Source: an uncultured Alistipes sp. (GTDB taxonomy: Bacteria; Bacteroidota; Bacteroidia; Bacteroidales; UBA932). From it: 25,385 bases of DNA. Made by a program: the position numbers and the translations under genes. The DNA is taken from the NCBI GenBank assembly GCA_900544195.1, contig UQUJ01000047.1, positions 1-25,385 of the forward strand, given 5' to 3'. The notes beneath the pieces were generated by a model. That model ran no database searches. It was not told the DNA's origin and saw nothing but the letters and a program-made list of their open reading frames with translations. This document shows positions 7,901-15,116 of the stretch, piece after piece; position 1 is the stretch's first letter; every line of letters starts with the position of its first letter.

Positions 7901-8292
7901 TTACGTCGTCAAGACTTCCACCACCCTGTCGAACAGCTTGTACATCAGCTCCGGCTCCTCCATCTTCGGGATATAGACCACGACCTTCTTTCCCCTTCCT
8001 GCCATCCATCCGGCTTCCGTATGAGCGCTGCGGCCACAAGGAAGAACGAGCATGCAGGCGTCGCCAACTCCAACGCGTCCGGATCGGCCTTGAACTGACG
8101 CTCGGCAAGCGGATGGCCCAACCCTTCGGCATACTCCTCAAACGTCCAATTCGGGGCGTTCTCGTCGATGTCGGTCCAATGGAACCCCTTCCCGCCGTGC
8201 GGCGGATTCCGGAAGTCATACACCTCATACCCCTGCTCCCGCAGGCGCCTGACCACCTGCTCATAGTAAGGATTCCTCCAGCTGGATGCGCA
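7901..8292 (-). pseudogene. Broken nucleoside 2-deoxyribosyltransferase-like gene
   Basis: The minus strand encodes CASSWRNPYYEQVVRRLREQ, then GYEVYDFRNPPHGGKGFHW, TDIDENAPNWTFEEYAEG and ...DALE in one frame. It then continues in another frame as DACMLVLPCGRSAHTEAGWM, AGRGKKVVVYIPKMEEPELM and YKLFDRVVEVLTT-stop (TAA at 7901-7903). One frameshift near 8092 joins them. The ASSWRN start, D-A-C-x-L-V-L-P and H-x-E-A-G-W segments match the deoxyribosyltransferase-like (SLOG/NDT) family that cleaves nucleoside or nucleotide N-glycosidic bonds. Only the first few residues (MKxY) are missing, cut exactly where the head-to-head vsr fragment begins. Inactive by both lesions. Confidence 0.65.
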
Positions 8293-8578
8293 CCGTGACG
8301 AACTCAACGCCCAGCGCCTCGACACCCTCTCTAAGACCGTCATCACCGTCTGGGAATGCGAGCTTTCAAAGAAGAACCGCGATGCCACCATCGCACGCAT
8401 AGAGGCCGATTTACGAGCCGCAAAGGAGAAATACGAAAATGGACCGCCCTCCGCCGCGAGCCGCGAATACGCCCGAGAACAAGCCTTTAAGCATCGTGAA
8501 GTCCTCGCCCCGGTAGAAGCAGGGCTAAACTTGCCGAAAAGCCTCCGCCGCTACGCGAAGAAGGCCTTACTGGAATAG
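8293..8578 (+). pseudogene. Truncated vsr-like endonuclease 3' fragment, copy 2
   Basis: Starting at CCGTGACGAACTCAA the frame reads RDELNAQRLDTLSKTVITVW and ECELSKKNRDATIARIEADL, then a basic tail ending at TAG 8576-8578. It matches Vsr C-termini and copy 1 at 5895-6185 over about 270 bp, with scattered, often silent, changes. This copy keeps the frame across the point where copy 1 lost a base. The N-terminal catalytic half is missing here too, with the same left breakpoint, now fused head-to-head to the deoxyribosyltransferase-like remnant. Confidence 0.6.
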
Positions 8579-8621
8579 AGATCAAAGAATAACTCCGAAG
8601 CTTACGACCGTCAAGGTCGCA

Positions 8622-8985
8622 TTACTTCTTTATGGTGTTTGAGGAAGACCTGAACCTATTATACAACCTTCGTTCGCACTCAGCCAAAGATGTGCCGTTA
8701 CCTTCGGCTTCGGCCACCATCTTATCCCAATAAGCCTTAAGCCCTTTGTATGTGATTGTCTTCTGATTCATCTACTTACTTGACATGACGGAATCATAGA
8801 TAGGCAACATTCTGTCCCCAGTATGATCGTATAGATAGAAACGGACATGCTTTGTGATGAAGGGAACACCTATATGCTTTACGTTTTTATCGAAATTCTT
8901 GATTGCACGCAATACCGTAAGCCTCCGGTGATGCCCGTATTGCACATATCGAACTTTTGGGCCATCGGGTACGAGTTGGGCCGAT
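8622..8985 (-). pseudogene. Decayed second copy of the OGG-like gene
   Basis: On the minus strand, GITGGLR is followed in another frame by LRAIKNFDKNVKHIGVPFIT, then KHVRFYLYDHTGDRMLPIYD, SVMSSK, a TAG (8772-8774), MNQKTITYKGLKAYWDKMVA and ...ECERRLYNRFRSS to TAA (8622-8624). This aligns along its length with the gene at 1477-2146: GITGRN, SFTTKHIHFWTY, FPIFDKVMS, NFRNLKAYWRDM, LERQLFNNF. About 35 codons are missing after GITGG, and there is a frameshift and an in-frame amber stop. It is clearly dead, but it independently supports the reading frame and family of the better copy. Confidence 0.7.
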
Positions 8986-9001
8986 CGGTCACGATAAGGG
9001 C

Positions 9002-9208
9002 CTATTCATTTATGTTTTTCCAATTGTAAGGTAGGAGTTCCGCCAGATCCCGCTGGTCACGCTGGTAGTATGGGATCTTTCTCAGTACGTCCTCCATTCA
9101 GGCTCGTGGGTCAACATCGGCAGCCTTGCAGGTGCTTATGAGCGAATATACGATTGCCGCACGATACGCAGATGCGTCATTGCCACAGAACAGATAATTC
9201 TTCCTACC
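9002..9208 (-). mobile_element. IS66-family transposase C-terminal remnant
   Basis: The minus strand encodes GRKNYLFCGNDASAYRAAIV, YSLISTCKAADVDPRA, an in-frame TGA, then MEDVLRKIPYYQRDQRDLAE and LLPYNWKNINE-stop. GRKN[YW]LF-G-N-x-x-A, the C-K-x-x-x-[VI]-[DN]-P segment and the final [EA]-LLP-[YH]-x-W are the closing signatures of IS66 TnpC. About 68 codons remain. There are no tnpA/tnpB genes or terminal repeats. It is a relic abutting the decayed OGG-like copy, and an IS66 insertion may have truncated that gene. Confidence 0.7.
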
Positions 9209-9293
9209 TTATGTTGGCAATACCATTATGTTGGCATTGTAAGATATATTATTGTTCCTCAGCGAGTTGGTATTCTTGCGCAAAACATAATGT

Positions 9294-9791
9294 TTGGTAT
9301 ATTGCGACAGGTCATCAAATGGGCCGGAGCAAGGAATCGCTTTCAACCAGCATTTTGCCTTGCTTCAGGCCGACTACGTGGGCTTGTTCGGCGACGATAC
9401 TGTGGCCTCCGTCCGATGCCTCGCCACCAGCACCTTCCGCATAGCTATGATACTCTCAGCGCTGCGCATCTGGGAAGATGGCGACATGAACGAGATACGC
9501 ACCTGTAGCGAGGACGATTACCAGACCGCGATGGCCATCAGCGAAGTGCTCCAGCAGCACATGCTGCGTGTCATCAAGGAACTTCCCTCTTCATCCTCCA
9601 AGATGGTCACAGGCCAGGCTAAGGAGCCGCTGCTGCTCAAATCCTTCTGGGACTCGCTTCCGGAAGAATTCGAGGCGAAGGACTTCAAGGCTATAGCCCA
9701 AGAAGTCGGATTGTCCATTCCCACTGCCGAACGATATATCCGGCAATAGGTAGACACCCGGCTTGACAAAGTCTCACGAGGACGCTACTGA
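9294..9791 (+). pseudogene. C-terminal remnant of a DUF3987 (VirE/primase-type) protein
   Basis: The frame encodes FNQHFALLQADYVGLFGDDT, VASVRCLATSTFRIAMILSA, LRIWEDGDMN, a helical stretch, then SFWDSLPEEFEAKDFKAIAQ and a winged-helix-like EVGLSIPTAERYIRQ. A TAG (9747-9749) follows, after which the frame continues VDTRLDKVSRGRY to TGA 9789-9791. The R[RC]LxxxTFRIAMILxALR block and the closing helix-turn-helix are typical of DUF3987 helicase/primase proteins on Bacteroidales mobilizable elements. The N-terminal DNA-processing part is missing. It indicates that a mobile element once occupied this site. Confidence 0.65.
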
Positions 9792-9809
9792 AAGCGGTAA
9801 TTCACGACG

Positions 9810-9840
9810 CAGCCACGGCCAACTACCGGGGCTGTTTTTT
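9810..9840 (+). terminator. Rho-independent terminator-like hairpin
   Basis: CAGCC (9810-9814) pairs with GGCTG (9830-9834) and is followed directly by six T. It separates the DUF3987 remnant from the restriction genes. Confidence 0.55.
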
Positions 9841-9892
9841 GTCCCTTATTTATGACATGCGTTATTCTGATGGTTTATCTAACAAAAAACGC

Positions 9893-9900
9893 TAAATTTG
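9893..9900 (+). promoter_or_regulatory. Promoter -7 element of the restriction-gene operon
   Basis: TAAATTTG matches TAnnTTTG exactly, 29 nt before the ATG at 9929. No clear TTTG lies at the usual spacing upstream (GGTTTA at 9872-9877 is close), so the promoter may be weak. Confidence 0.5.
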
Positions 9901-9928
9901 TCCCAAGCAAGCATAATTCTCACATATA

Positions 9929-10543
9929 ATGAAGAAAAATATTTCCAACGGCGAGGTGGAAAATCTTTCTAACGCGCCGTCGTATACATTCCCGAAGTAT
10001 ACGACTCAGATTATTAATCTCGTTAATGGCAATGCTCAGGGAACACGCCCTGATGTAGTTGGTCAAATGTCAGATTTAATCCAAGAATTCGATGGGAAAT
10101 CCATTGAGGAGTGGATTAAATGGTACTCGGAAAGAATGCCAAATGCAGTCGATAATGCCACCGAAAAGGTTTATAATATGTTCCTTCAAATGAAAGAAGC
10201 GGCAGAACTCATTGACAAAGAGATGATTCGTAACTGGGTTAAAGATTTGGTATATACCAAGACATACTGTGGTTTAAAGTTCCAGGAAGCCATCATTTCT
10301 TATCTTGCAAAACAGCAAAATGTAAGTTATCGCTTGGCTAATCCTGATGAGGAAGCCCTTGGTATCGATGGTTTCATTGGCAAACAACCTGTAAGTATTA
10401 AGCCGAGCACCTATGACTCTAAGGAAATGATATTGCCTGAGCATATTGATGTTCCAATCATTACATATGAGAAGAAGAAAGGATATATCACCATCTTTTA
10501 TCCCGATAATCTGTTCGGAGAGAAACAATCAACGCTGTTTTAA
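9929..10543 (+). CDS. MjaI-family type II restriction endonuclease
   Basis: A 204-residue protein resembling the MjaI endonuclease family: an N-terminal FPKYTTQIINLVNGNAQGTR segment, the EEWIKWYSERMPNAVDNATE helix, TKTYCGLKFQEAI, and the active-site region LGIDGFIGKQPVSIKPSTY, where D147 and K158 fit a D...xIK metal-binding site. The classical MjaI enzyme cuts CTAG; the specificity here is not readable from sequence. It is the first of three nuclease-like genes spaced 12-13 nt apart, all pointing at a convergent methyltransferase gene. The next gene is a diverged relative. The frame is intact and the start is an ATG with no Shine-Dalgarno, normal for the phylum. Confidence 0.75.
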   Translation: MKKNISNGEVENLSNAPSYTFPKYTTQIINLVNGNAQGTRPDVVGQMSDLIQEFDGKSIEEWIKWYSERMPNAVDNATEKVYNMFLQMKEAAELIDKEMIRNWVKDLVYTKTYCGLKFQEAIISYLAKQQNVSYRLANPDEEALGIDGFIGKQPVSIKPSTYDSKEMILPEHIDVPIITYEKKKGYITIFYPDNLFGEKQSTLF

Positions 10544-10555
10544 TCTGCATTCAAA

Positions 10556-11186
10556 ATGACCCAAAAGGTAACGATAAAGAATAAGAAGATTTCGAAAGCT
10601 ATAGGCATCCCTGACATCTCAGTTCCAAAGTACTCTAAATCGGTTATTAATAATTCCAACGGATACGCGAAGGCGACCAAGCCGGAAAATGTGTCTCAAG
10701 TATCAGAAACAATAAAGGTGTTCCGAGATGACGACACTGTTCCTAATCATTCTCTTGAAGAATGGGAGAAATGGTATAATGAGCATTATCCCGAAGCTAT
10801 AAAAAAAAGCGACAGATGCGGCATGGAAAAAGTTCCAAGAAGTTAGGGATAAGCTTGCTGAAGTAAAGAGGGAACATATTGAAGCATGGGAAAGAGATCT
10901 CATTATCAATAAGACCTATTCAGGGCTTATGGTCCAAGATGCCATTATTAAACATATCGCAAAAGAACTCGGCGTAAACTCTCGACTCGGCGACACAAAC
11001 GACGAAAAGCATGGCATCGATGGATATATTAATGATATTCCTGTCCAGGTTAAAGCAGATACTTATATCCAAGCCAAGCCCCTTGAGCACTTCGCAGAAG
11101 GTATTGTGATGATAACTTACTCAAAAGATAGCAGGACAAAGGATATTACGTTTTCATACAATCCCGACGATTTTGTAAAAGAATGA
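10556..11186 (+). pseudogene. Second MjaI-family endonuclease, frameshifted at an A8 tract
   Basis: The first frame (MTQKVTIKNKKISKAIGIPD ... EEWEKWYNEHYPEAIKK) reaches ATAAAAAAAAGCG near 10799-10811 and then goes out of frame. With one A removed it continues ATDAAWKKFQEVRDKLAEVK ... NKTYSGLMVQDAIIKHIAKE ... HGIDGYINDIPVQVKADTY to the stop at 11186, about 209 residues. It aligns along its whole length with the preceding gene (PKY, EEW-KWY, NKTY-GL-QDAI, GIDGYI-PV-xxK), but the active-site strand is QVKADTY instead of SIKPSTY. The frameshift may be a null mutation, a slippage-type switch, transcriptional slippage, or a base-call error. Distances of 12-13 nt to both neighbours imply one operon. 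Confidence 0.7.
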
Positions 11187-11199
11187 TTTAGCTGTCATT

Positions 11200-11955
11200 A
11201 TGGATGAGTTTGTATTAGGAATAGACCGAGATAAATTCAGTTCCACAAATGGTATGTGGAATAAGCTTATGCTCAATGACCCTTGGTCGGTTGGGTATGT
11301 TAGCGCTCTCATTGAATTGCAATCATGGAAATCAAAAGAAGATTGGGAAGATTTCTACTATCAGAGCGGTGAACAACGTCGTTCTTTGCTCGGGGAGAAT
11401 CGTGCCATTCTTGACGATTTCTCATTAATCAGAACAAATAGAGCCGAGGTTAATAAGCTTCTCTGGGATGTTAAAAATCTTAATACTCAGTACGGGAGGA
11501 CAAGAGAAGATTTGAACGGACGAGCCGAAGCCCTTTATGCTGCTGTACGCAATAATGGACATGGTTTGACTCTTGAAGAATGCGAGGAGTGTGTTCGCTT
11601 TAGAGTAATCTGTGAGACCTGGAATGGCATTATTCTTAGGGAGAATAATACTATCGCAGTTTTAACGGAGCAATTCCCTATGCTTTCTTTTGAAAAGACG
11701 TCCGGAGAAATCGACCACACATACGCTGTCGATTTCGAGGCTTCCCGTTCTGGTTCTCTTATTTGTGGTATTCAAATTAAACCCAAGAGTTATACTTGGG
11801 ATGCTCCATATATCGCAAAGGCAAGAACGGCAAATAAGGCGAAGAACGCCGCCTATACTAAGCTAAAAGGAGTTCCCGTGTTCGACATCATTTCGAAAAC
11901 AAATGGTGAAATACAGAGTCCCCAAGTGTTGGAACAGATAAGAAACCTTATCTAA
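11200..11955 (+). CDS. Probable restriction endonuclease, third gene of the cassette
   Basis: A 251-residue intact protein. Residues 29-64 (PWSVGYVSALIELQSWKSKE then DWEDFYYQSGEQRRSLL) and a long helical middle precede a C-terminal nuclease-like site: D178 in TYAVDFEAS, then Q192-x-K194 in CGIQIKPKSY. The site resembles the D...xIKP[KS][ST]Y site of the first gene, so I infer a nuclease fold, possibly within or near the MjaI superfamily; the rest shares little. It starts 13 nt after the second endonuclease and ends 38 nt before the stop of the convergent methyltransferase. It could be a second enzyme, a partner subunit or an accessory specificity protein. Confidence 0.6.
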   Translation: MDEFVLGIDRDKFSSTNGMWNKLMLNDPWSVGYVSALIELQSWKSKEDWEDFYYQSGEQRRSLLGENRAILDDFSLIRTNRAEVNKLLWDVKNLNTQYGRTREDLNGRAEALYAAVRNNGHGLTLEECEECVRFRVICETWNGIILRENNTIAVLTEQFPMLSFEKTSGEIDHTYAVDFEASRSGSLICGIQIKPKSYTWDAPYIAKARTANKAKNAAYTKLKGVPVFDIISKTNGEIQSPQVLEQIRNLI

Positions 11956-11966
11956 AAGCAAATAGT

Positions 11967-11985
11967 CCTGCTTTTCAAAAGCGGG
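11967..11985. terminator. Hairpin between convergent restriction and methylase genes
   Basis: CCTGCTT (11967-11973) pairs with AAGCGGG (11979-11985), 7 bp with one G-T pair, in the 38-bp gap between two convergent stops. There is no good U tract, so it is only a candidate bidirectional terminator. Confidence 0.3.
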
Positions 11986-11993
11986 CCTGTCAA

Positions 11994-13094
11994 TTAGAAT
12001 AATAATCCTTCCGGTCTGGGGATTCTGTTTATATCTGATGTGTCTTCATAGGTTACAATAGCAAGAGTATCGTTCTTGCTGCTTGTATCTATTTGAATGA
12101 GATAATGAATCTCTAATTCCTCCTCCTGAGACGTCATTACATCAGAACCAAGAGTGTTATTATAGTGCTTAAACGGTCCCTTTTCTGCCGACCGCGCTTT
12201 TACAAAATCAGAGTGTTTGTCGAAACGGTTTTTGATGACACTATTAAAGTCAGCTATACTGACCCCCTTTAAGTTGTCTTCAATTGATGATTTCAACTTA
12301 TCGTCGATTTCAAAGCCCACACTGTTTCGTCCCGAAGCCATAGCAGCAAGCATTGTGGTCCCCAACCCGAAAAAAGGGTCTAATACTGTATCGCCATACT
12401 GCGAATACATATTAATCAGCCGATACGGAACCTCAAATGGATAGGCAGCACTTCTATCCCTGGTTTCCGAGTTTGCAATCTTTTGTTTTGTCCCTTTGAG
12501 GTCCCAAACATCAGAAAACCATACATTCCGTTCTTCCCAGAAAAAGGCACTATTCTTACGCGCAACTTTCTGCTCAACCTTCTTATATTCCCTTTTAGAG
12601 CCTTTCCTAAAGATAAGAATGTATTCGTGTTCAAGCGTCACATACGCCCCGCATGGAAGCATTCCACTTCCCATGAATTTGTTAGGAGCATTTGTCTGTT
12701 TCCGCCATATGATATTGGGAAGATTATTAAACCCCAAATCAAGACAGGTTTTAACTATGCGAGAATGATTGTTAAATAACCGGAACTCACCTTTAATCGT
12801 TCGCGTGGCATCGCCGATGTTGATACATAAAAAGCCTCCTGGTGTGAGAACTCGGTAGCACTCCTGCCACACCTTGTCTAATTCTTGATGGGCGGCTTCA
12901 AATGCTACTTCTACCAATCCTTTATTAAGTGCCTCTGCAAAAGTGGCATTCTGCGATGCCAAAATCCCATCCCACATTTCAATCATAGGATATGGAGGTG
13001 AGGTAATTATCTCGTTAATGGATGCGTCTGCAATGGCAGACATATCCTGGGCCGGGTGGAAAAACAATCTATGCGTCGTTCTCATCAGAATCAT
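11994..13094 (-). CDS. Beta-class DNA methyltransferase, N4-cytosine type
   Basis: A 366-residue SAM-dependent DNA methyltransferase. The catalytic motif IV TSPPYP (31-36) comes before the SAM-binding motif I DPFFGLGTT (from 239), which is the order of the beta class. Ser-Pro-Pro-Tyr points to N4-cytosine rather than adenine methylation. PGGFLCINIGDA and the basic middle region around 163-190 fit the family. It presumably protects the host from the convergent endonucleases; the classical MjaI methylase also has this class, which supports a CTAG-like target by inference only. ATG 13094 was preferred to the TTG one codon earlier; ATG 13085 is also possible. It has its own strong promoter, divergent from a small two-gene unit. 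Confidence 0.85.
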   Translation of the reverse strand: MILMRTTHRLFFHPAQDMSAIADASINEIITSPPYPMIEMWDGILASQNATFAEALNKGLVEVAFEAAHQELDKVWQECYRVLTPGGFLCINIGDATRTIKGEFRLFNNHSRIVKTCLDLGFNNLPNIIWRKQTNAPNKFMGSGMLPCGAYVTLEHEYILIFRKGSKREYKKVEQKVARKNSAFFWEERNVWFSDVWDLKGTKQKIANSETRDRSAAYPFEVPYRLINMYSQYGDTVLDPFFGLGTTMLAAMASGRNSVGFEIDDKLKSSIEDNLKGVSIADFNSVIKNRFDKHSDFVKARSAEKGPFKHYNNTLGSDVMTSQEEELEIHYLIQIDTSSKNDTLAIVTYEDTSDINRIPRPEGLLF

Positions 13095-13104
13095 CAATTT
13101 GAGG

Positions 13105-13136
13105 CAAAAATAAGAAATAAGCAGGTAAAATCCAAA
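13105..13136 (-). promoter_or_regulatory. Promoter of the methyltransferase gene
   Basis: Read on the minus strand: TTTG (13136-13133), 20 nt, TATTTTTG (13112-13105), both elements matching the consensus, with the ATG 10 nt further on. It is the clearest promoter in the window. Confidence 0.6.
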
Positions 13137-13155
13137 AAGATATCAACTTTTATCA

Positions 13156-13163
13156 TATATTTG
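13156..13163 (+). promoter_or_regulatory. Promoter -7 element of the small two-gene unit
   Basis: TATATTTG matches TAnnTTTG exactly and starts 20 bp beyond the outer element of the opposite methyltransferase promoter (13136). No TTTG lies at the usual spacing; the region it would occupy is the methylase -33 box. Shared regulation of the two directions is possible. Confidence 0.45.
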
Positions 13164-13234
13164 TAGCGTAATACTTGCCGCTCTTACGACAAGTAAAGAT
13201 AACAATTGTTTTTAATTGCTCAAAGGAGATTGGC

Positions 13235-13402
13235 ATGAAACAAGACACTTATGAAGTTGTATGCTGGCCTGAGATTCAGTTCTTGTTTGGCGAGGAAGGG
13301 TTCGAGCAGAATTCTTATCTCATAAATGATGAGAAAGGAATAGATGATTTCGGGAGCAGTGCCTATTTTGTAAATTCTGATTGGCTCCGATTACACACAT
13401 AA
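13235..13402 (+). CDS. Small protein of unknown function (55 aa)
   Basis: ATG 13235 is preceded by AAAGGAGA (13222-13229), a strong Shine-Dalgarno that is rare in this phylum and fixes the start. The product is acidic and aromatic: MKQDTYEVVCWPEIQFLFGE, EGFEQNSYLIND, ending SAYFVNSDWLRLHT. No signal peptide, membrane segment or helix-turn-helix is seen. It lies between the methyltransferase (divergent) and another small gene 13 nt downstream. The setting would suit a regulator or a nuclease inhibitor, but nothing in the sequence shows either. I do not recognise the family. Confidence 0.65.
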   Translation: MKQDTYEVVCWPEIQFLFGEEGFEQNSYLINDEKGIDDFGSSAYFVNSDWLRLHT

Positions 13403-13415
13403 TTGCACTACAATT

Positions 13416-13700
13416 ATGAGAAGTTTGTTTATTGTGGATAATGTGCTATCTTTGCGTCAGGCAAGACACATGTTAAAACAAGATCGTACTATTATTCACG
13501 TGGAGGTCAAGGACACCCACGAGCATTTTTACTTTGGGTCAGCTGCAGCAATGTTCGAGGACTCAAGAGTAAAGAATTTGCTCAAGATAAAGTACCAAAC
13601 ATTCCGGACCAAGCGAATATCAGAGGATAAACCCTATGAAAACGAATATGTAATAGTTCGCAAGGGTGACCTCAATACAATTGACCACAGCGAATTATAG
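13416..13700 (+). CDS. Small protein of unknown function (94 aa)
   Basis: A 94-residue basic protein starting at ATG 13416, 13 nt after the preceding stop, so probably cotranscribed with it. It begins MRSLFIVDNVLSLRQARHML and has a helix-rich middle and a charged C-terminus (YQTFRTKRISEDKPYENEY). No known motif is visible. Its last 6 nt overlap the end of the convergent Mrr-type gene, a tight packing that argues both stops are real. Confidence 0.6.
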   Translation: MRSLFIVDNVLSLRQARHMLKQDRTIIHVEVKDTHEHFYFGSAAAMFEDSRVKNLLKIKYQTFRTKRISEDKPYENEYVIVRKGDLNTIDHSEL

Positions 13701-14525
13701 AAGCGTTGTCGAGCCTGTTTGTGCATCTTTTAGTATTGCCCGCACAAATCCTTCTGCATCTATCTTCATTACACGCTGTTGGTCTCTGATTTCATATTCG
13801 TATCTTACCTCCAATATCTTAACAGGGCCCACATTCGGCATATTAACATAACCATCCTCGAAATAGAAGGCAAACGGGAAGCCTTCCGTTGGGTGGTCTG
13901 GAATTTCCGTTTCCATCTGTTCAAGTGAGCTGATGGCTTTTCCATTACAATCTCGAATAATGTGATCCGTCGTTTGCAATGGAATGTGTGTGGCATGACT
14001 CCATTTATTGTCATTCTCAAAACGCATCAGGTCAAGATTGCGTCTATATCTGGAGAAGTCCTTCCCGTGGTTTATCGCCCATTCCTCATCTACTTTATAT
14101 AGCGTGTGTCGCACCTCAAGATGGGTATTATACTCGATCTCGCCGATGATTGATTCTCCGTTGCCAAGAGTCCTTAACTCCTTCAGCGAGATCCCCCACT
14201 CTTTCGCGTACCGTTTTGCGCCCTCTTGGAACCCCTTCTTTGTTACAATGATGCCATTCACGCCATTCAGGTCATCCAGTACGCCTTTGAAACTCTGAAC
14301 AACTGATATGGGAACAGGTCGATTATAATTCTTGCACTCGATTGCGACCTTATGCTTGTTACCAGCAACTTCATATTCCCAATACACATCTATCTGATGC
14401 TTCTGACCAGAGCGGCCTTCCAACTTTACATCATGTAGCACTTGAGTCGCCTTTACGACATCGGTATTCACCAACTGCTGATAGATTTCTTGGGTAAAAC
14501 GCTCGTATTCTGTATTCTGATTCAT
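13695..14525 (-). CDS. Mrr-type restriction endonuclease
   Basis: A 276-residue protein with an N-terminal Mrr-cat-like (PD-(D/E)XK) domain: D46 in QIDVYWEY, E63 and K65 in VAIECKNYNRPV, then a long helix and GIIVTKKGFQEGAKRYAKEW, the usual end of the fold. Residues from about 150 on form a separate domain of unknown type, presumably target recognition or effector. Family members cut modified or foreign DNA; solitary Mrr-type nucleases often restrict methylated DNA. If this one does, it must tolerate the neighbouring N4-cytosine methylation. Start at ATG 14525 with a good promoter. The frame is intact. Confidence 0.8.
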   Translation of the reverse strand: MNQNTEYERFTQEIYQQLVNTDVVKATQVLHDVKLEGRSGQKHQIDVYWEYEVAGNKHKVAIECKNYNRPVPISVVQSFKGVLDDLNGVNGIIVTKKGFQEGAKRYAKEWGISLKELRTLGNGESIIGEIEYNTHLEVRHTLYKVDEEWAINHGKDFSRYRRNLDLMRFENDNKWSHATHIPLQTTDHIIRDCNGKAISSLEQMETEIPDHPTEGFPFAFYFEDGYVNMPNVGPVKILEVRYEYEIRDQQRVMKIDAEGFVRAILKDAQTGSTTLL

Positions 14526-14550
14526 AAGGACAACAAAAAACTCTATGCTA

Positions 14551-14582
14551 CGAAGTTACTTAAAATCGGCAGATCCCACAAA
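14551..14582 (-). promoter_or_regulatory. Promoter of the Mrr-type gene
   Basis: Minus strand: TTTG (14582-14579), 20 nt, TAACTTCG (14558-14551), about 25 nt upstream of ATG 14525. One base of the -7 element departs from the consensus. Confidence 0.5.
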
Positions 14583-15055
14583 TCAGACCAAAAGCCCCAA
14601 TCTTGTAGAATAAAAGAAGAATATGATACGTCCATCGACAAGAAAGGAAAGCGGTACTCGCTCGTCTGCCGATTGATGCGCAACGTCAGACCAGCGATCT
14701 TCAATGTTACCATTCGCTGCAAGACTGTGTCAGAGCAAGTCTGCCACAGACTTGCGGACGCCCTCCCCGCGATTAAAGGAAAAGCGGCCACGGTCAGCAG
14801 TCGATTGTTCCGCTCGCTAACGCTTACTCCACAAACGCCGGCTCTCCGTGCTGGTTTATCCCCCATCGCCCCCAGCAGCCATAAACGCCCGGGAGACGAA
14901 GTGTCAGCGCGACCGTCTGTGCCTCGAATCCGCGTACATTACATAATCCCGTCAGGATTGTGTTAAGTACGCTCCGTCAGTGAATTGCGGACGTCCTACC
15001 TCGAAACTCCCTGGCGAGTCGGCGGCAGGAAAGGGTATAAATATATATCAGGGAA
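14583..15055. other. Region without an assignable gene
   Basis: Several overlapping frames on both strands are open here, but none resembles a protein family known to me and base composition drifts from AT-rich to GC-rich. The only segment with protein-like sequence is the fragment at 14824-14976, listed separately. The area is probably eroded sequence. Confidence 0.45.
14824..14976 (-). pseudogene. Unidentified protein fragment (50 codons)
   Basis: The minus strand reads RSVLNTILTGLCNVRGFEAQ, TVALTLRLPGVYGCWGRWGI and NQHGEPAFVE to TAA (14824-14826), preceded in frame by TGA. Composition is protein-like and there is no start codon, so this looks like a C-terminal scrap of a larger gene. I cannot name the family. 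Confidence 0.3.
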
Positions 15056-15075
15056 GCAGCGGCTCTCGCCGCTGC
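15056..15075. repeat. Perfect GC-rich hairpin
   Basis: GCAGCGGC and GCCGCTGC form a perfect 8-bp stem with a TCTC loop. No T tract follows directly (GGGTGCTTT), so it is a structure of unknown purpose about 100 bp upstream of the next gene. Confidence 0.6.
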
Positions 15076-15116
15076 GGGTGCTTTAGATATTGGTTAAATC
15101 GCTGATTTTTGGCACC

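Noticed and set aside
9211..9293. Possible insertion-sequence terminal repeat between the IS66 and DUF3987 remnants.
   Set aside because: Only a short TTATGTTGGCA direct repeat is visible, with no matching end on the other side of the IS66 remnant.
4654..9749. Repeated in-frame TAG codons (4654, 8772, 9747) as a sign of stop-codon reassignment.
   Set aside because: All lie in genes with other signs of decay or truncation, one comparable lesion is TGA, and intact genes here use TAG as a normal terminator.
10799..10811. Programmed -1 ribosomal frameshift at the A8 tract.
   Set aside because: A -1 shift leads to the wrong frame; rejoining the halves needs +1 or loss of one A, so slippage or mutation is more likely.
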